64,000 bases of DNA from Rotaria macrura (lineage: Eukaryota > Rotifera > Eurotatoria > Philodinida > Philodinidae): NCBI GenBank assembly GCA_900239685.1, contig OENT01000716.1:7365-71364 (forward strand). The letters run 5' to 3'. The first letter of the stretch is position 1. Each line of letters opens with the position of its first letter. A model generated the notes under the pieces. The model was not told the DNA's origin. It searched no databases and was given only the letters and a program-made list of their open reading frames with translations. A program made the position numbers and the translations under genes. This document shows, one piece after another, positions 35,040-47,300 of the stretch.

Positions 35040-36890
35040 CGAAACAGTTAAGTGAATTACTCGTGGATGATTCACGACCAGATTTAGAACTTTCAGAATT
35101 TTTAGGACGAGGTATCGAATTTTTACTTGAAATTAGTGAAAAGAAATTTATTCCATAGTTAAGTATATCCGCTGTAGCTACGATGGGTATTGTTCAGATG
35201 GGGCTGTAGATAGTATGTTGATATGTACCGGATTTGGAGCTACTCTAGGAATGGATCTGATTACTGAAGGAGTTTCAGATTTATTCAATGCTTACCGAGT
35301 CTATAGTGTAGGAGACTTTATGTGGTCAGATTATGCCAAGCAAAAAGCAGTAACTCTGATTATTTAGGCAACTTTAATGGGATTTTCATCAATAAAAGAT
35401 GCATAGCCAAAGAAGCTCAGACTCTTTTGGCAGGTGCAGGACAAGAACAATTGGAACAAGCAAGTACTAGATTAATAATAAATGCAGAATCAGTAGGTAA
35501 AATATTAATTAAGTCACAACAACATTTAAATAGTCTAACTTGGGAATATATCGGAGTTACTCTTGATGAAACTATTTTATGCAAAGGTTTAAATAAAATT
35601 GCAGATATAGGTTACAGTCTTATATTGGAACAATTAAAGCCACAAATTTCAGCTTCAATACAAAATAATATTAGTAGAAAACTTCATGAATCGGATTTAT
35701 TGAAAATAATTCGTCAGATGTACGCCGTAGACTTGATAAACAAACAACAACAATGACAAGGAAATATTAAAAGAATAGTAATTGAAAGCAATAATCTTCA
35801 ACATAGTTTTTGGCGTAAACAATGGGATTCTATTGGTAATCCTTTATGCAGTGGTATTCTATCGAGTGTAGATAGAGTACGAGGTCCGGCAAGTTTAGGT
35901 ATAAGAATAGTAGGTACTTTAAATGGTTTGCATGAAATAAATTTTTTTACTCAGAATGTTCATGATAAATATTAAAAGAAGCCTTTTGAATTAGATCGAG
36001 AAACTTTATCTATTGATAAAATTTTATACAGTCATTGTACTGTCATTAAAGAAGGTACGAAAAAAATTGTAAAACTTATCGTTATCAAAGTATCGTAGAC
36101 TTAAATGATGAATTAGAAAATGAAAAGTTCCTCACTAAATTAAATCTAGATGATTTTAGTCGATTTAATAATTATAAATATAAAATGAATAAGTTTTTCA
36201 CTTCATTTCATGGATATATTTTAAAAATAGGTATCGATGATTTGAATTAGATCATAAAATTCGTATCAGACACAATAACAGAACAAGTATTGAGAATAAC
36301 ACAAGCACAACTTATCTCACCATGGAGTAAGTATGGAATGGGTGAATTAACCAAAGCGATTCCCGAGAGAATACAACATTATTGTATTGTTGATGAGAGT
36401 CAAAATTCATACAGTCAAAACGAAGAAATTAAGATAGACAAGATCGGAAATAAATACAATACTATTGCAAAACAAATTAATTATAATACCAGAGATTACA
36501 CGATTGCATATTGTCAACAAAAAGAAATCAACGAACTAGACATAATTCTGGAATACTAGATGATCAAACTAAAGAATATATTGACGAAGTAAGAAAAGAT
36601 AAACCAGAAAATCTTTCAGATATGATCGAACTTGCTGTTGAGAATAATTTAGATATAAAATTAGTTGATGATGCCAATTATCAATCTACACAAGAAGATA
36701 AAGAAAAAGTACCTATATTATTGTATATACAAAAGGAGAAATAGACAATCAAGGGAATACTAGTATAGGACGCTTTCAGTTTATGTTAGCAGATGGTAGT
36801 ATCATTGATATTTCAAGCGAAAATAACAATTGTGGCTATGCTGTTATTCAGAAGATATTAAAAGATTGAGGTATTGATAAATTTAATGGT
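35040..36890 (+). pseudogene. Decayed large protein gene with OTU-like segment
   Basis: Protein-like stretches follow one another on the plus strand in shifting frames with stops between them: LVDDSRPDLELSEFLGRG (~35085), GATLGMDLITEGVSDLFNAY then WSDYAKQKAVTLI (~35235-35370), an open segment at 35322-35756, WRKQWDSIGNPLCSGIL and VRGPASLGIRIVGTLNG (~35810-35930), frames at 36290-36559 and 36511-36744, and GRFQFMLADGSIIDIS then NNNCGYAVIQKIL (36772-36862). The last piece resembles the start of an OTU-type cysteine protease domain (Asn-Cys-hydrophobic after a short beta hairpin). The rest I do not recognise. At least seven stops or shifts make it non-functional as drawn. It is more AT-rich than neighbouring genes, so horizontal origin is possible but untested. 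Confidence 0.5.
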
Positions 36891-37670
36891 AGGACGTAGA
36901 AAAAAGTAAAATAATGATTCAATCAATGAAGAAAAACAATGATGTATAAAGACGATTCATGGTTTCGAGGTAGATATGTGTGAGGGAAGAAGAACCTTGC
37001 AGAAGCAGAGAGCAATTGTATAAGGAAGCAAATAAGAAAATCGATTGACATTATTCATTCTGATGATATTAGTGGAAATCAGAAAAAGACACTCATGGAA
37101 TACGACATCAATTCTGGGAGAGTATCAACAAGAAAGAACCCATGAATTCCAAAAAAAATCAATATGGTGGTAAGTCGCATACTAAAGTTCTTTCACCACA
37201 AAATCGTGACATCGGAACTGGAGCATTAAAAAGGAGCTGTTTCATGAGAGTTTTAACAACAGAACACGGGTTGTAGTACCCTTACCACAAGAAACTGTAG
37301 CCTCTGATTCGTACAACTCCTAGAATATCGGTAACAAGAAGGATAAAAGGGAAAATTGGTAGGAGCAAATTCAAGTAGTTTTTACATTCAGATTTCATAG
37401 AAAATAGACTCATTTGGTATTCAAACGCTGTTTATATTGTTTTTTATGAACGACTTTTCTCTTTACTTATTTAATACAGCTAATAGGTTGTAGATTTATT
37501 TAACTTCTTCTGATCGAATAAGCGAGGCCATGTATTTTTTTTTTGATACTGAACTATTATTGAAAGTATCAGCTAAACTTTTCTAGGATGGTACTATTTG
37601 CTTGCAAAAACAATTATATCAAATCGAGTTTTTCATATTCGTTTCTTTAACGAAGAGTAGAATTCCTTGT
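36891..37670. other. Probable continuation of decayed coding DNA, then spacer
   Basis: Short open pieces on the plus strand (for example KKTLMEYDINSGRVSTRKNP around 37080-37140) suggest that the broken gene extends further. From about 37400 the sequence is plain AT-rich DNA. Confidence 0.3.
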
Positions 37671-37674
37671 CGGT

Positions 37675-38437
37675 GTTTTGACGAAAGCTTGTGCTTCTAA
37701 CGAATTCTTCATTTCAGTTGCATGCATTTCATTTTTCAAAACTAAGTACATAAAGTTAGTGTCATTGAAAATCAGAGGCTTTTTTCAATACTTTCTCAAG
37801 CATTCCGCAAGATTTCATTAAAAAATCGGCAATGTCTTTAGCCTCTGGCAGAGAAAAAAGGGGAGAAGGAACTAAGGTATGAAGTTTTTTAACTGCTTAC
37901 TGCATAAAGTTGTCTACATTCAATCGGTCTGAGATAGTAGAGAAATTATTTGCTCTCGTTCTAACATCTATATACTGCTGTATAAAACAAGCGCATTTTA
38001 GTAGCAAACTGTTATCTTTCTGAGAATCTTTTTGTTTCAAGTAAAACTTTAAAGAGTCTTTAATCCCTGTAAAGTCTTTCTGTAAACGCCACTGAAATTC
38101 AAAACTCTGTTATTCAAGTTCTCAAAGATCTCATGATGAAAACATAAAGTTCAGTAAAACTGCATAAATACAATCGTGAAATCGAAGAACGGAGTGGAAG
38201 CAGAAAATTTCCCTCCTAACCAAGACTAATCAAATGGAAATAATTTTATTTAAAAACTAATTTGAAAGCTGAGAACATTCTCTGTTTTGTGTGTATTTTC
38301 TATTTTCTATTCAAGGCTAGAAATATGGTCGATTTTTGATGAAAACCTGTGGGATGCTTGAGAAAGTATTGAAAAATGAAATGCATGTTATTGAAATGAG
38401 GAGTTGATTAGAAGCACAAGTTTTCGTCAAAATATTG
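37675..38437. repeat. Foldback repeat with ~100-bp inverted arms
   Basis: The left arm (37675-37825, with an internal insertion) and right arm (38340-38437, reverse orientation) share ttttgacgaaa.cttgtgcttcta, gcatgcatttcatttttca and caatactttctcaagcat. The part from 37729 is the paralogue of the repeat that hosts MITE 1 at 23596. No target duplication was fixed. Confidence 0.6.
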
Positions 38438-39059
38438 TCAAGAGATTAGTTATTATTTGTTGTGAGACAATTTTCAATAACTTCGACCCTACATATATAT
38501 ATACACATCTGTTGCATTGCAGCTGTAATTAAATGTATCGAATAATAAACTTATACAAGAATAAAGCCGCCGATAAGAATGAAACAATTTTCAACTTTTT
38601 TTGCTTCATTTCGAATTAACATCAATTCACTAGTTGTCTTATTATGGAAATAAGTCGACTATATTTTTATACGTGGGGATCACTGGAATATCAGTATAGC
38701 GATGAGCGGCACTAACATTTACACATCGATAGTTTTGATTTCGAATCAGTTAATGCTGTGAATTATCAACCTATAAAAGACAACAGAAGAAAACGTTCAT
38801 ATGTTGGATTATACAATACAGAGAAGAAAAATTAACAACTACATATCGATATAGGGCATACTATCAACTTTTAACATATGGGACCATAGTCCTATAGATG
38901 GAAATGCACTACTATTAGTCACTTCGCGAAGAGTTAACAGCACTCTTTTAGTAAAAATCTATCTGTAGTTGAAGAGAAATTCGACAACGATCTGTATGCA
39001 AATACAAAATATATGAACATGAAGTTTAAAAAAAGGAGATAAAACGAAGGATTGTACAA

Positions 39060-39400
39060 ATGTAGTCGGGAAATGTCTTGTTGAAAGAGTTTTATGACAA
39101 GCAACTAACGGGTGGTAAGTTTAAAGCTGAATATGGTAGGACTTTGGCTAAAACCGAGAGTCTACGTTTAGATGATCTAAGTGTAGAAAATGATTGTAAC
39201 TACCTGAACTGACAAATACAACTTGGTAAGTGTAAAGAATGACATGAACATGAAAAGAGAAAACCTACTACTACATCACAGGTATTTTTTGTAAAACTAC
39301 CTAATCACGACGCTATTCATTATTTTTCAAAAGATAATGTTCAGAAAGCTTTTGAGATGACTTTTTATACAAGCAAAATTGTAATAATATAACCCTCAGA
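39060..39400 (+). pseudogene. Decayed coding fragment, unknown family
   Basis: One frame reads GGKFKAEYGRTLAKTESLRL, DDLSVENDCNY, then after two stops KPTTTSQVFFVKLPNHDAIH and YFSKDNVQKAF. Composition is protein-like and AT-rich like the fragment at 35040-36890, so both may come from one large gene or gene family. I cannot name it. Confidence 0.3.
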
Positions 39401-41569
39401 TATTAGAAGGAAACAATTGTAGAGTTGATAAGCAAAAACGATGTGTTTAATACAATTATTTTCTTTCTAAATATTAACAGTCTTTCATTTCATCGTTTTC
39501 GTTTCAATTTTCGTGTTTCGACTTCTATCAATATGATTTATATGTAAATGGTTTGTTTGTGAAATCTTTAGAAATTATTCCTATTCATAAATAATTAGAT
39601 ATTTGTTTTACATGTTTTTTTCCAATAGTGATTCCTATAGTCTTTTTCTCTTGTTTATTTACTTATATACGTATGCTTACACACTTTTCGATGTAACATA
39701 TTCATGTACTAATTTGTTTCTATTACTATTTTTTGTTTGCTACGCTATCTTATCATCTGCAAAAGTCCAAATTCCTATGAATGGTTATTCAACACGGAAG
39801 AAGTTGCTAAAATAAACATGCTTGATTAATGAAATTCTGAAAATATCAAATATTTGGTTGAATGCATCCCTAACTGTATACTCTTTGGCTACTTCTCAAT
39901 TTTCTTATGTATCAATATGCCAGCATTTCGTACATTAAAATCTCTTGAACTATGCATGATCAATCTACATTGATAAAAGAAAAGCTCATCATTCAATTAA
40001 TACGTATATTTTGGTTGATCATCACAATGGGATCATTCTATATCTGGCTTACTATTCGAACATTATTAGATTATCATTATACATTGAACAAGTTCCAATC
40101 TATGTTAAATTCAATAAAGATCAATAGTTTATCTTCTTCACGTAAAATCATTGAATTTCCATTTCTATTTGTTATTAGAATTGTGATTAGGACATAGATA
40201 TTATTAACTAGTTTCAATTATATCGATTTAGCATGGAATAAAACTTATACTTTCTTATATTTCTGTAATATTATTAATTCCCATAATGATCAAATGATTA
40301 TATTTTACATCGTTTTTGTTCAATATCACCAACGATGATGATCAGGCAATCGTTTATTCTGTTCATAGGAATGGAAGCCTTTTTATATTAAATTTTTCAA
40401 TTGATGATCATAATTAAAATATAGTTCAGTTTTTCATATACAATCTTTTGTTACTCTTTTAATATTCAATATTTATTGCGAATGATCGTTGTAACAATGA
40501 ATGATTCTATTTTATCAAAGGTATAAATGTCCGATAGTTAAATAGTCCTTCATACGACGGTCAGGGAAATTTTTGGATAAAGAAAATCTCAATATTACAG
40601 CAATCTCTCACTGATAAATGAAAATTTCATTCAGAAAGACAAAATGATCAATAACACACTGAAAAATAAAGATATTGGAAATCTACGATGATTTTCGTGT
40701 CATTTAAGAAGTTAAATTTTAGTAACGCTCGTCTAGGAAAGTAATCATAATAATGATTAGAGAAAATCGAGAGTGTAACTGCATACAGAAAATAGAATAA
40801 TCCGCACGTCTCACTTATTTTAAGATAAAAGGGTGTGGATGCATGTAAGAGCTCATGTACCTTGAGTTGCATCCATACTCGACCAACATCCATCAGTATT
40901 TCCGGTCTAAGGATCCGAACACCGGATTCGACGGTTTCCTGCTGAGTTAAAAATCAATGCACGGAAAAAAAACGTAGCCAGCTGGAAGTAAGTAGCAAGT
41001 AAATTAGGCATCATGTTTGATTTTCTGCGCAGAAATTATTTGTGACCGACCGAAAAGAGAATTCCATTACGTAAAACCAGATGTTATCTAATCCTATTTT
41101 CTCAAAAGATACAAAAGATTGTTAATAGCACGTTATATTTTAAGATTTTTGATTGTGGCATTTCAGATGACGCATTGAGCTTTTTCAATAAACTAAGAAG
41201 AAGCATGACAAATTGAATGCGTAAAATTGTTTTAATTCGTATGTGTGTGCCGAAATTGAGAAAAATGGCCAGATTATGTACAATGTTTTTGTGTGCGTAA
41301 CACGGTTGATCGCTCTTCCAACATGATGACTTCATGAGTCATTGAGTTTTTATAAACTGACGTCATTATATGCACCTTTCATATCCTTTATCGATACGCT
41401 GCGTGACTCATGGTTGACACTGAATTTTTTCCGTTTTAATTGTTAGTGATGCTTTTCCATGCATTATGTAAATGAATGTCTATTCAAGCATATCTGTGAT
41501 AGTATTTATATTTACAATGGAGATTCGAGACATCCGTGAAAAAAAACATTTCTCTTCTTTAAAAAAAAC
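39401..41569. other. Intergenic, no gene seen
   Basis: AT-rich spacer before the SPFH gene. The short frames are hydrophobic by composition and carry no signature. Confidence 0.35.
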
Positions 41570-42970
41570 ATGGTCGATATCGATGGTACCCTAGTGTCTG
41601 AATACAAAAAAGCATTCAGTCGAAATATTCATCATGTCAATAACGATGATCAAATACGTATTCGAAACGATCGATCTTTGTATGACGAACTCGATGAACG
41701 AAATTTACTCCAACATCCACGATTTCCACCGGGAATCGGTATTCATTTAGTTCAAGCTGGTCAGATCGGTCTGGCTATGCTCAATTGAACTCCGAAATTT
41801 CTTGCACCTGGCCGGTACACGTTTTATTCTCCGTTCGATCGTTTCCTTGAAACAGTCAACATTGCCAGTAAAATCATTAAACTTGGTAATATTCAAATTG
41901 TAACAATCAATCAGGGCGAGATCGGTCTAAGTCTTCGCAATGGAGAAACTATTCTGCTCGATCCAGGACGATATATTTTGACAGCGCCGCATATTTTCGA
42001 CAGAACTACTGAAGCAAACGCTCAATACATTGAATTAGGAACATATCGCCGAATAACTGTGCCCGTCGGTTTCGTTGCTGTTGCATTTGATATTGGAAAG
42101 CAAATTATCATTCGACCCGAAGATACAGAATCAGGCCCATTCGAAACGAATTCTCCGACATTTTTGTTCGATAAAAGTAAAGGTTTTCAATCAGTTCAAC
42201 TTCAAGTACGAGAACTCGACGAATTGAAAGTGAATACACGAGATGGTGTTACAATTACCGCCAAAGGTCTGATTACTTACCGTATTCATGATCCACGAAT
42301 AGCATTCATGACGGTACAAGATATTCATGGAGCAGTGAAGCGAGCAGCTGAAGCAACTCTCACATCATTATTTCTCAATGCAGCCATTGATGAAATAGCT
42401 CCTCCTGTGCCACAAAAAATAAACGACGATCTTATTCAAATGAAGCAAGTCGAGGGTCCTGAAAATTTCAATCAACATATTCGTGATGCTTTCCTTCATG
42501 ATTTTTCTCATAAAGTCAACCAGTGGGGTATCGAACTACAAGATTTGAATATTGAAAAACTGGAATTCGACAATAGCGTCAAAGACCTACTACGAAAACG
42601 TGCTCAAGCTCGTGTTGAAACAGCAACAAGTTTAGCTAATATGCGTTCTCAAACTGACATAGCCATGCAACAAGCTGAACGAGAGAAACAACAGGCACAA
42701 ATTCAAGCTGAAGCTGACGCATTCGTTGTTCGAACTAAGGCTGATGCTGATTGCTATGCTGCTAAGCAACATGCTGAAGCAGCTAAGCTATTGCAAGAAG
42801 TACCATTGTCAGGACAATTGGAACTTAAACGACTCGATGTCGAAATAGTCAAAGCAACAGGTGATCGAACAACATTTATGCCAATGAATGTTCGTATTGG
42901 TGATATTGCAATGGCAGATAAAGAAAATGGTAAAATATATTTTGCAACGAATGCTATAACTCAACTATGA
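41570..42970 (+). pseudogene. SPFH (band 7) domain protein interrupted by one in-frame TGA
   Basis: A single uninterrupted frame of 466 codons apart from one TGA at 41786-41788 (codon 73). N-terminal to the stop it encodes LYDELDERNLLQHPRFPPG. After the stop the same frame gives [25 protein letters not shown], then the SPFH core (about 155-350: [49 protein letters not shown]) and an Ala/Gln/Glu-rich coiled coil (about 345-415). SPFH proteins form oligomeric membrane or cytoskeletal scaffolds. There is no in-frame ATG between the stop and the core until 42308, inside the core, so a downstream start would lose most of the domain. It is therefore a young pseudogene, a readthrough gene or a sequence error. 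No intron is seen; polyadenylation-like aataaa signals follow near 43133. Confidence 0.75.
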
Positions 42971-44386
42971 CGATGAGCTATCATCATTCGCAGACGTTTT
43001 ATTAATATTTACACACACAAATATTGTTTTAATGCTCATTATGCTACAAGAAAGAATCTTCTCTTTTTCTTGTATCGTTTATCTGTTTATTTCTCGTTTG
43101 TTTTCCTTTGCCGAGAACGGAGACTTATGGCAATAAATAAATACCTTTAAAAGGGTGTAGTTTTTCAAATGCCCCATCCACATCTAACTTTCTGTATGTA
43201 TGACTATACTATGTGAAACTTCATTCAACACTAACCCGTCTTTATTTTCAAATGTAAAAGAGTCCCATAAAAGCAGAGTTTTTGGAACGAGAATAACTTT
43301 ATGAAGTTTTCAAAAACAAGTGTTATAATGGACAGTGACTACATAAAAAAACGATCAAGGACACTCTCGTCATTCTTGTTTTTCTTTTCAGCACATTTAT
43401 GTGAGGGAGGTTTGAAAAAGTGTATCACTTCTGAATCATTCCTCTACCAATCACTTACACTGTTCGAATAAAACAAGTGCAAGACAAAAGTTCTTTTTTT
43501 ATTATGTACGAAATGAATCGGCAATCATTTGCTTTTTTGATATACACATACGACAATGTTGAAGAATTCAAAAAATATCTGAAACATGGGAAGGAAAATT
43601 AGTGGCTCTTCTCCTTTAGGAAGCGATCGAATTTTATAACAATCGACGCCGCATACACCAGCAATCGAACGACATCAAATATTGATCAATTACTTACACG
43701 ATTAAGGGAAAGACTACGACAATCTGAAAAAGTACAACGTTCAATTCCTACATAGTTTTTAATTTTGCTTCCAAGTTCAATGCCTTTAAGGTCTACTACT
43801 CTCGTTGACAGTTTTATTATCTTATCGAATAAAACAACGCAAAATAAAACCTTCGGCCAACGCAGGGATATTTATGTTCACGTTTTGGTGATTTCATGAC
43901 GAGCACTATGAATCGCGATAACTGTAGATCACATAGAGATTGATAGCATGCAGCATATTATTTATAGCACTAGTGTACTTACATACTTTAACTCAGCTTT
44001 TGGGTGACTATGAAACGCTTCTTTATAAATTAAAACGAAAAGTCATATAGAATCTGTTGAATGTGGAACATCCACAAGTTTCTTTTTCGTAGAGGAATCA
44101 GCCAGTTTACTAACTCCATAAGCACGTAGGTCAATACTTATGCAAGATAATTTCATTTAGCATCGTAGACGTGATTTATTTCTTGTTGTCTAAAAGATCT
44201 TTGTCTATTCTTTTCCATATATACAATAATGTCAAGTTCTAATCCAATAAATATAATACAAAATTTTTTTTATATTGCGAGTCTACCAAAAGGAAAACTC
44301 ATTGAAAACAAGTCAACACACAAAGGAAAAGCATATTTTACAAGTGCAACACACATAACCGGTTTATCAGCGCTAGATAATGAATA
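42971..44386. other. Intergenic between convergent genes
   Basis: This lies between the SPFH gene (plus) and the 3' end of alpha-2/delta (minus). About 43 codons remain open on the plus strand near 43624-43755 (TSNIDQLLTRLRERLRQSEK, then TAG), with no upstream partner found. Otherwise AT-rich spacer. Confidence 0.3.
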
Positions 44387-47300
44387 TCAAATGTTTTTTG
44401 TAGAGTAAAAAAATAATTCAATAATAAGTACAATTAATATAACAAATGAATATCGACGAGTTAATCGACTAGCATTCGAACACTTTGAAAATAAAGGTTT
44501 CTTTTCTCCTTCATGTACAAAAAAACATTTATGTGGTCTTTCACGATATGGTGTCGTTTTCAAACGTGTACACCATTCATCAGCTGTGAATTCAACTGGT
44601 TTACGTTTTATTGTTAATGGTTCACATAATAAAGATGCTTCTTTTGAATGATTCACATAGATCAACATAAGATTACTCTTTGGAATTTTCGTTATGGAAT
44701 AACTGCAATAATAATGAAAATAAAAATAAAAATGATGTTCAAGAAACAGTGTTCCTATAACATTTATATGAAGAGAAAGGAACATAATTGCTATTCGAAA
44801 AAAATCAATGTAGGATCACGCGTATAGATTTTGTGTATCATTCTAGAAAAATTAGCTCTAAGCAAATGTGTAATTCCCTAAACTGATGTCCAAATATGAC
44901 TGATACATATTAGACGGTACCTGTATGCTTCCGGAATGTAAACTGGTGGTATTGCTGTTGAAATATTAGTATCATTAGTACTATTTTCATAAAAAGCGTC
45001 GAAATCATCTTCATCTTCTTTAATCGTAGGAGTACAAGTCACTGTACCATAGACTGTATTTTCACGTTCAACTTGTTCCCATGTAATTTTATTATCTTTT
45101 GATGGCATAGGTCCTTGCCATCCTTTCCATGTTGATACGTACAAATTAAATTCTTCAATACATGGTTCAGGAATTTTTTCAATTGTTTCATCATCTTTTG
45201 TTGTATTCGTTATTTTGTGATGCAATACTGGATGACGAAAATCAATATTTGTGAAGAGAATATTACTAAGGCTTTCTCTTATATGTGTTTTTCTTATAGG
45301 TTTATCGTTGATTACTGGTTGACTGATATTGTTTGCGTTTTTCGTTGCATAAGACCAATGAGGAAAAACGATTATATCACGAATGAGTATCCTAGAAGAA
45401 CCAAAAACAAGAAACAATCATTGAATAAGGATCATAAAATACACAGAAAGATTTCTGGTGTTTTTTTCTGTACATTGCTGAATGATTGATTATATTCCAC
45501 AACATAATGGAAATTGTTTGAAGAATCTATGCAAAAGATAAAATTTAATATTGAATTACGATGAAACAATATGTCATGTACATACACCATGAAAAATATG
45601 ACCGGAACTTTTCTCAGATCGTAATTGACGTTGTAAACAAACACCTTGAAAATCGACCATTTTTACTCTAAAATTGCATTTTTTAAATTTCATGAAATTA
45701 CGATGTTGAAAACAAATGTGACATACTCTGAAAAGATCTTTCTTGCTACAAGATCGTGCATAACTGCTCCTTCGAATTCACCCAAAAATATGCCAATATC
45801 ATCCTAGAATTCATTCGAACAGAATTAATCAATGAGATGATCGTTCTCTTGACAACATACGGATCGATCTTTTCCGTCTTGTTGACCAATAAACATAATA
45901 TATCCATTTTCATCGATGATATAACATACACCTGATTCTATGTTAGCCTGAAATCAAATTTTCAAATTTTTTTTTCACTGTTTTAAAACTCAATCTATTC
46001 GTTTGGTTACATACACAAAGATCTGAAAATTGTTTTGAACGAACTGATTTATATGGTAGCATCACTCCAAAAACTCCAAACGGAACATTTCGTTCATTTT
46101 TCGATCGATTCAATGTTTTGTTCATCCATACGGCTGTTGTTATAACTAAATATCTATGTGATGTTGACGCAGGTATTGATGATCCCATATATCCTTCTAT
46201 TAAATAAACGATATATATATTCATTGAAATAGCAAATAACAAGTAGAGACATCGATACAAAAGAAGATGAATCATTCTTAAATTGACATTACTTTGAATA
46301 CAAGTCATCAATATTCTTTTGTCTTTTCAATATTTCGAATTACGTCCTACGGTTGTCATGTAATCAGATACGAATAAATATAATATTTTTCCTGTTTACT
46401 ATGCTTCTCTATTATTTCTATTGAAACAAAAGATATTCATTTTTTAATCCAAGATACGGAATAGTCAGAACTATAAAAACAAAATTAATGTGAATTCAAT
46501 AAGCGATTTTGACATAATCACATTTATCAACATTGCAATAAATACAACACATCCATAAATTCATATTTTAATGAATAACTTCTATCTTGTACAGACAATA
46601 TACTTATATACCTGTTGTATTTGTATTGTTTTCAAAAATCATTTCTATATATGTAGAGAAAAGTTTTCGTTTTTTTTTATTACACGACATGATGGTAATC
46701 TGAATTCTGATACATACGTGAATTGTTCGCCGGTGTATTTGATATACCATAGAAAAGTGAATAGACATGAAAATCACCATATATATGATCAGCACCATAA
46801 GTATAAGTTGCATTTATAGTTCGTTCATAATAACTTGATTCGATTGAATTTGGATTAGCATCACCATATTGTCTATACAGACAATGAATGAGGAAGAAAG
46901 AAAATAAATGAAGATTTCTTCAGACAACGTTCATCTCACTATACCGTATATGTTCTTCATTCGCTGAATCATATAATCTCCAATAAGCTGTTATACCTGA
47001 ACGTGTTCCTAAGAATATCCAATGTAAATGACTTTCATTTTGATATTGTTTAAAATCAGAATAAGCCGATTGATCGGATGATTTACGACGTTCACGATCA
47101 GTTGCACCTGTTTTTGTCCAATTTTCGAATTTACTCATGATGTACAATTCTTCAATCATCATATATATCAATTGTCGACTTGCTGTATATGGACCTAGAA
47201 GATTTTTGTTTCGTTTGAAAAACAATATAAAGTAGAGAGAACGAAATACATGAGCCAATATCTTTCGTTTCAATTTTTTCTTTTAAATAACCACGAAATG

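Noticed and set aside
41786-41788. TGA in the SPFH gene as a selenocysteine codon
   Set aside because: SPFH proteins are not known selenoproteins, and I saw no SECIS-like hairpin that I could support downstream.
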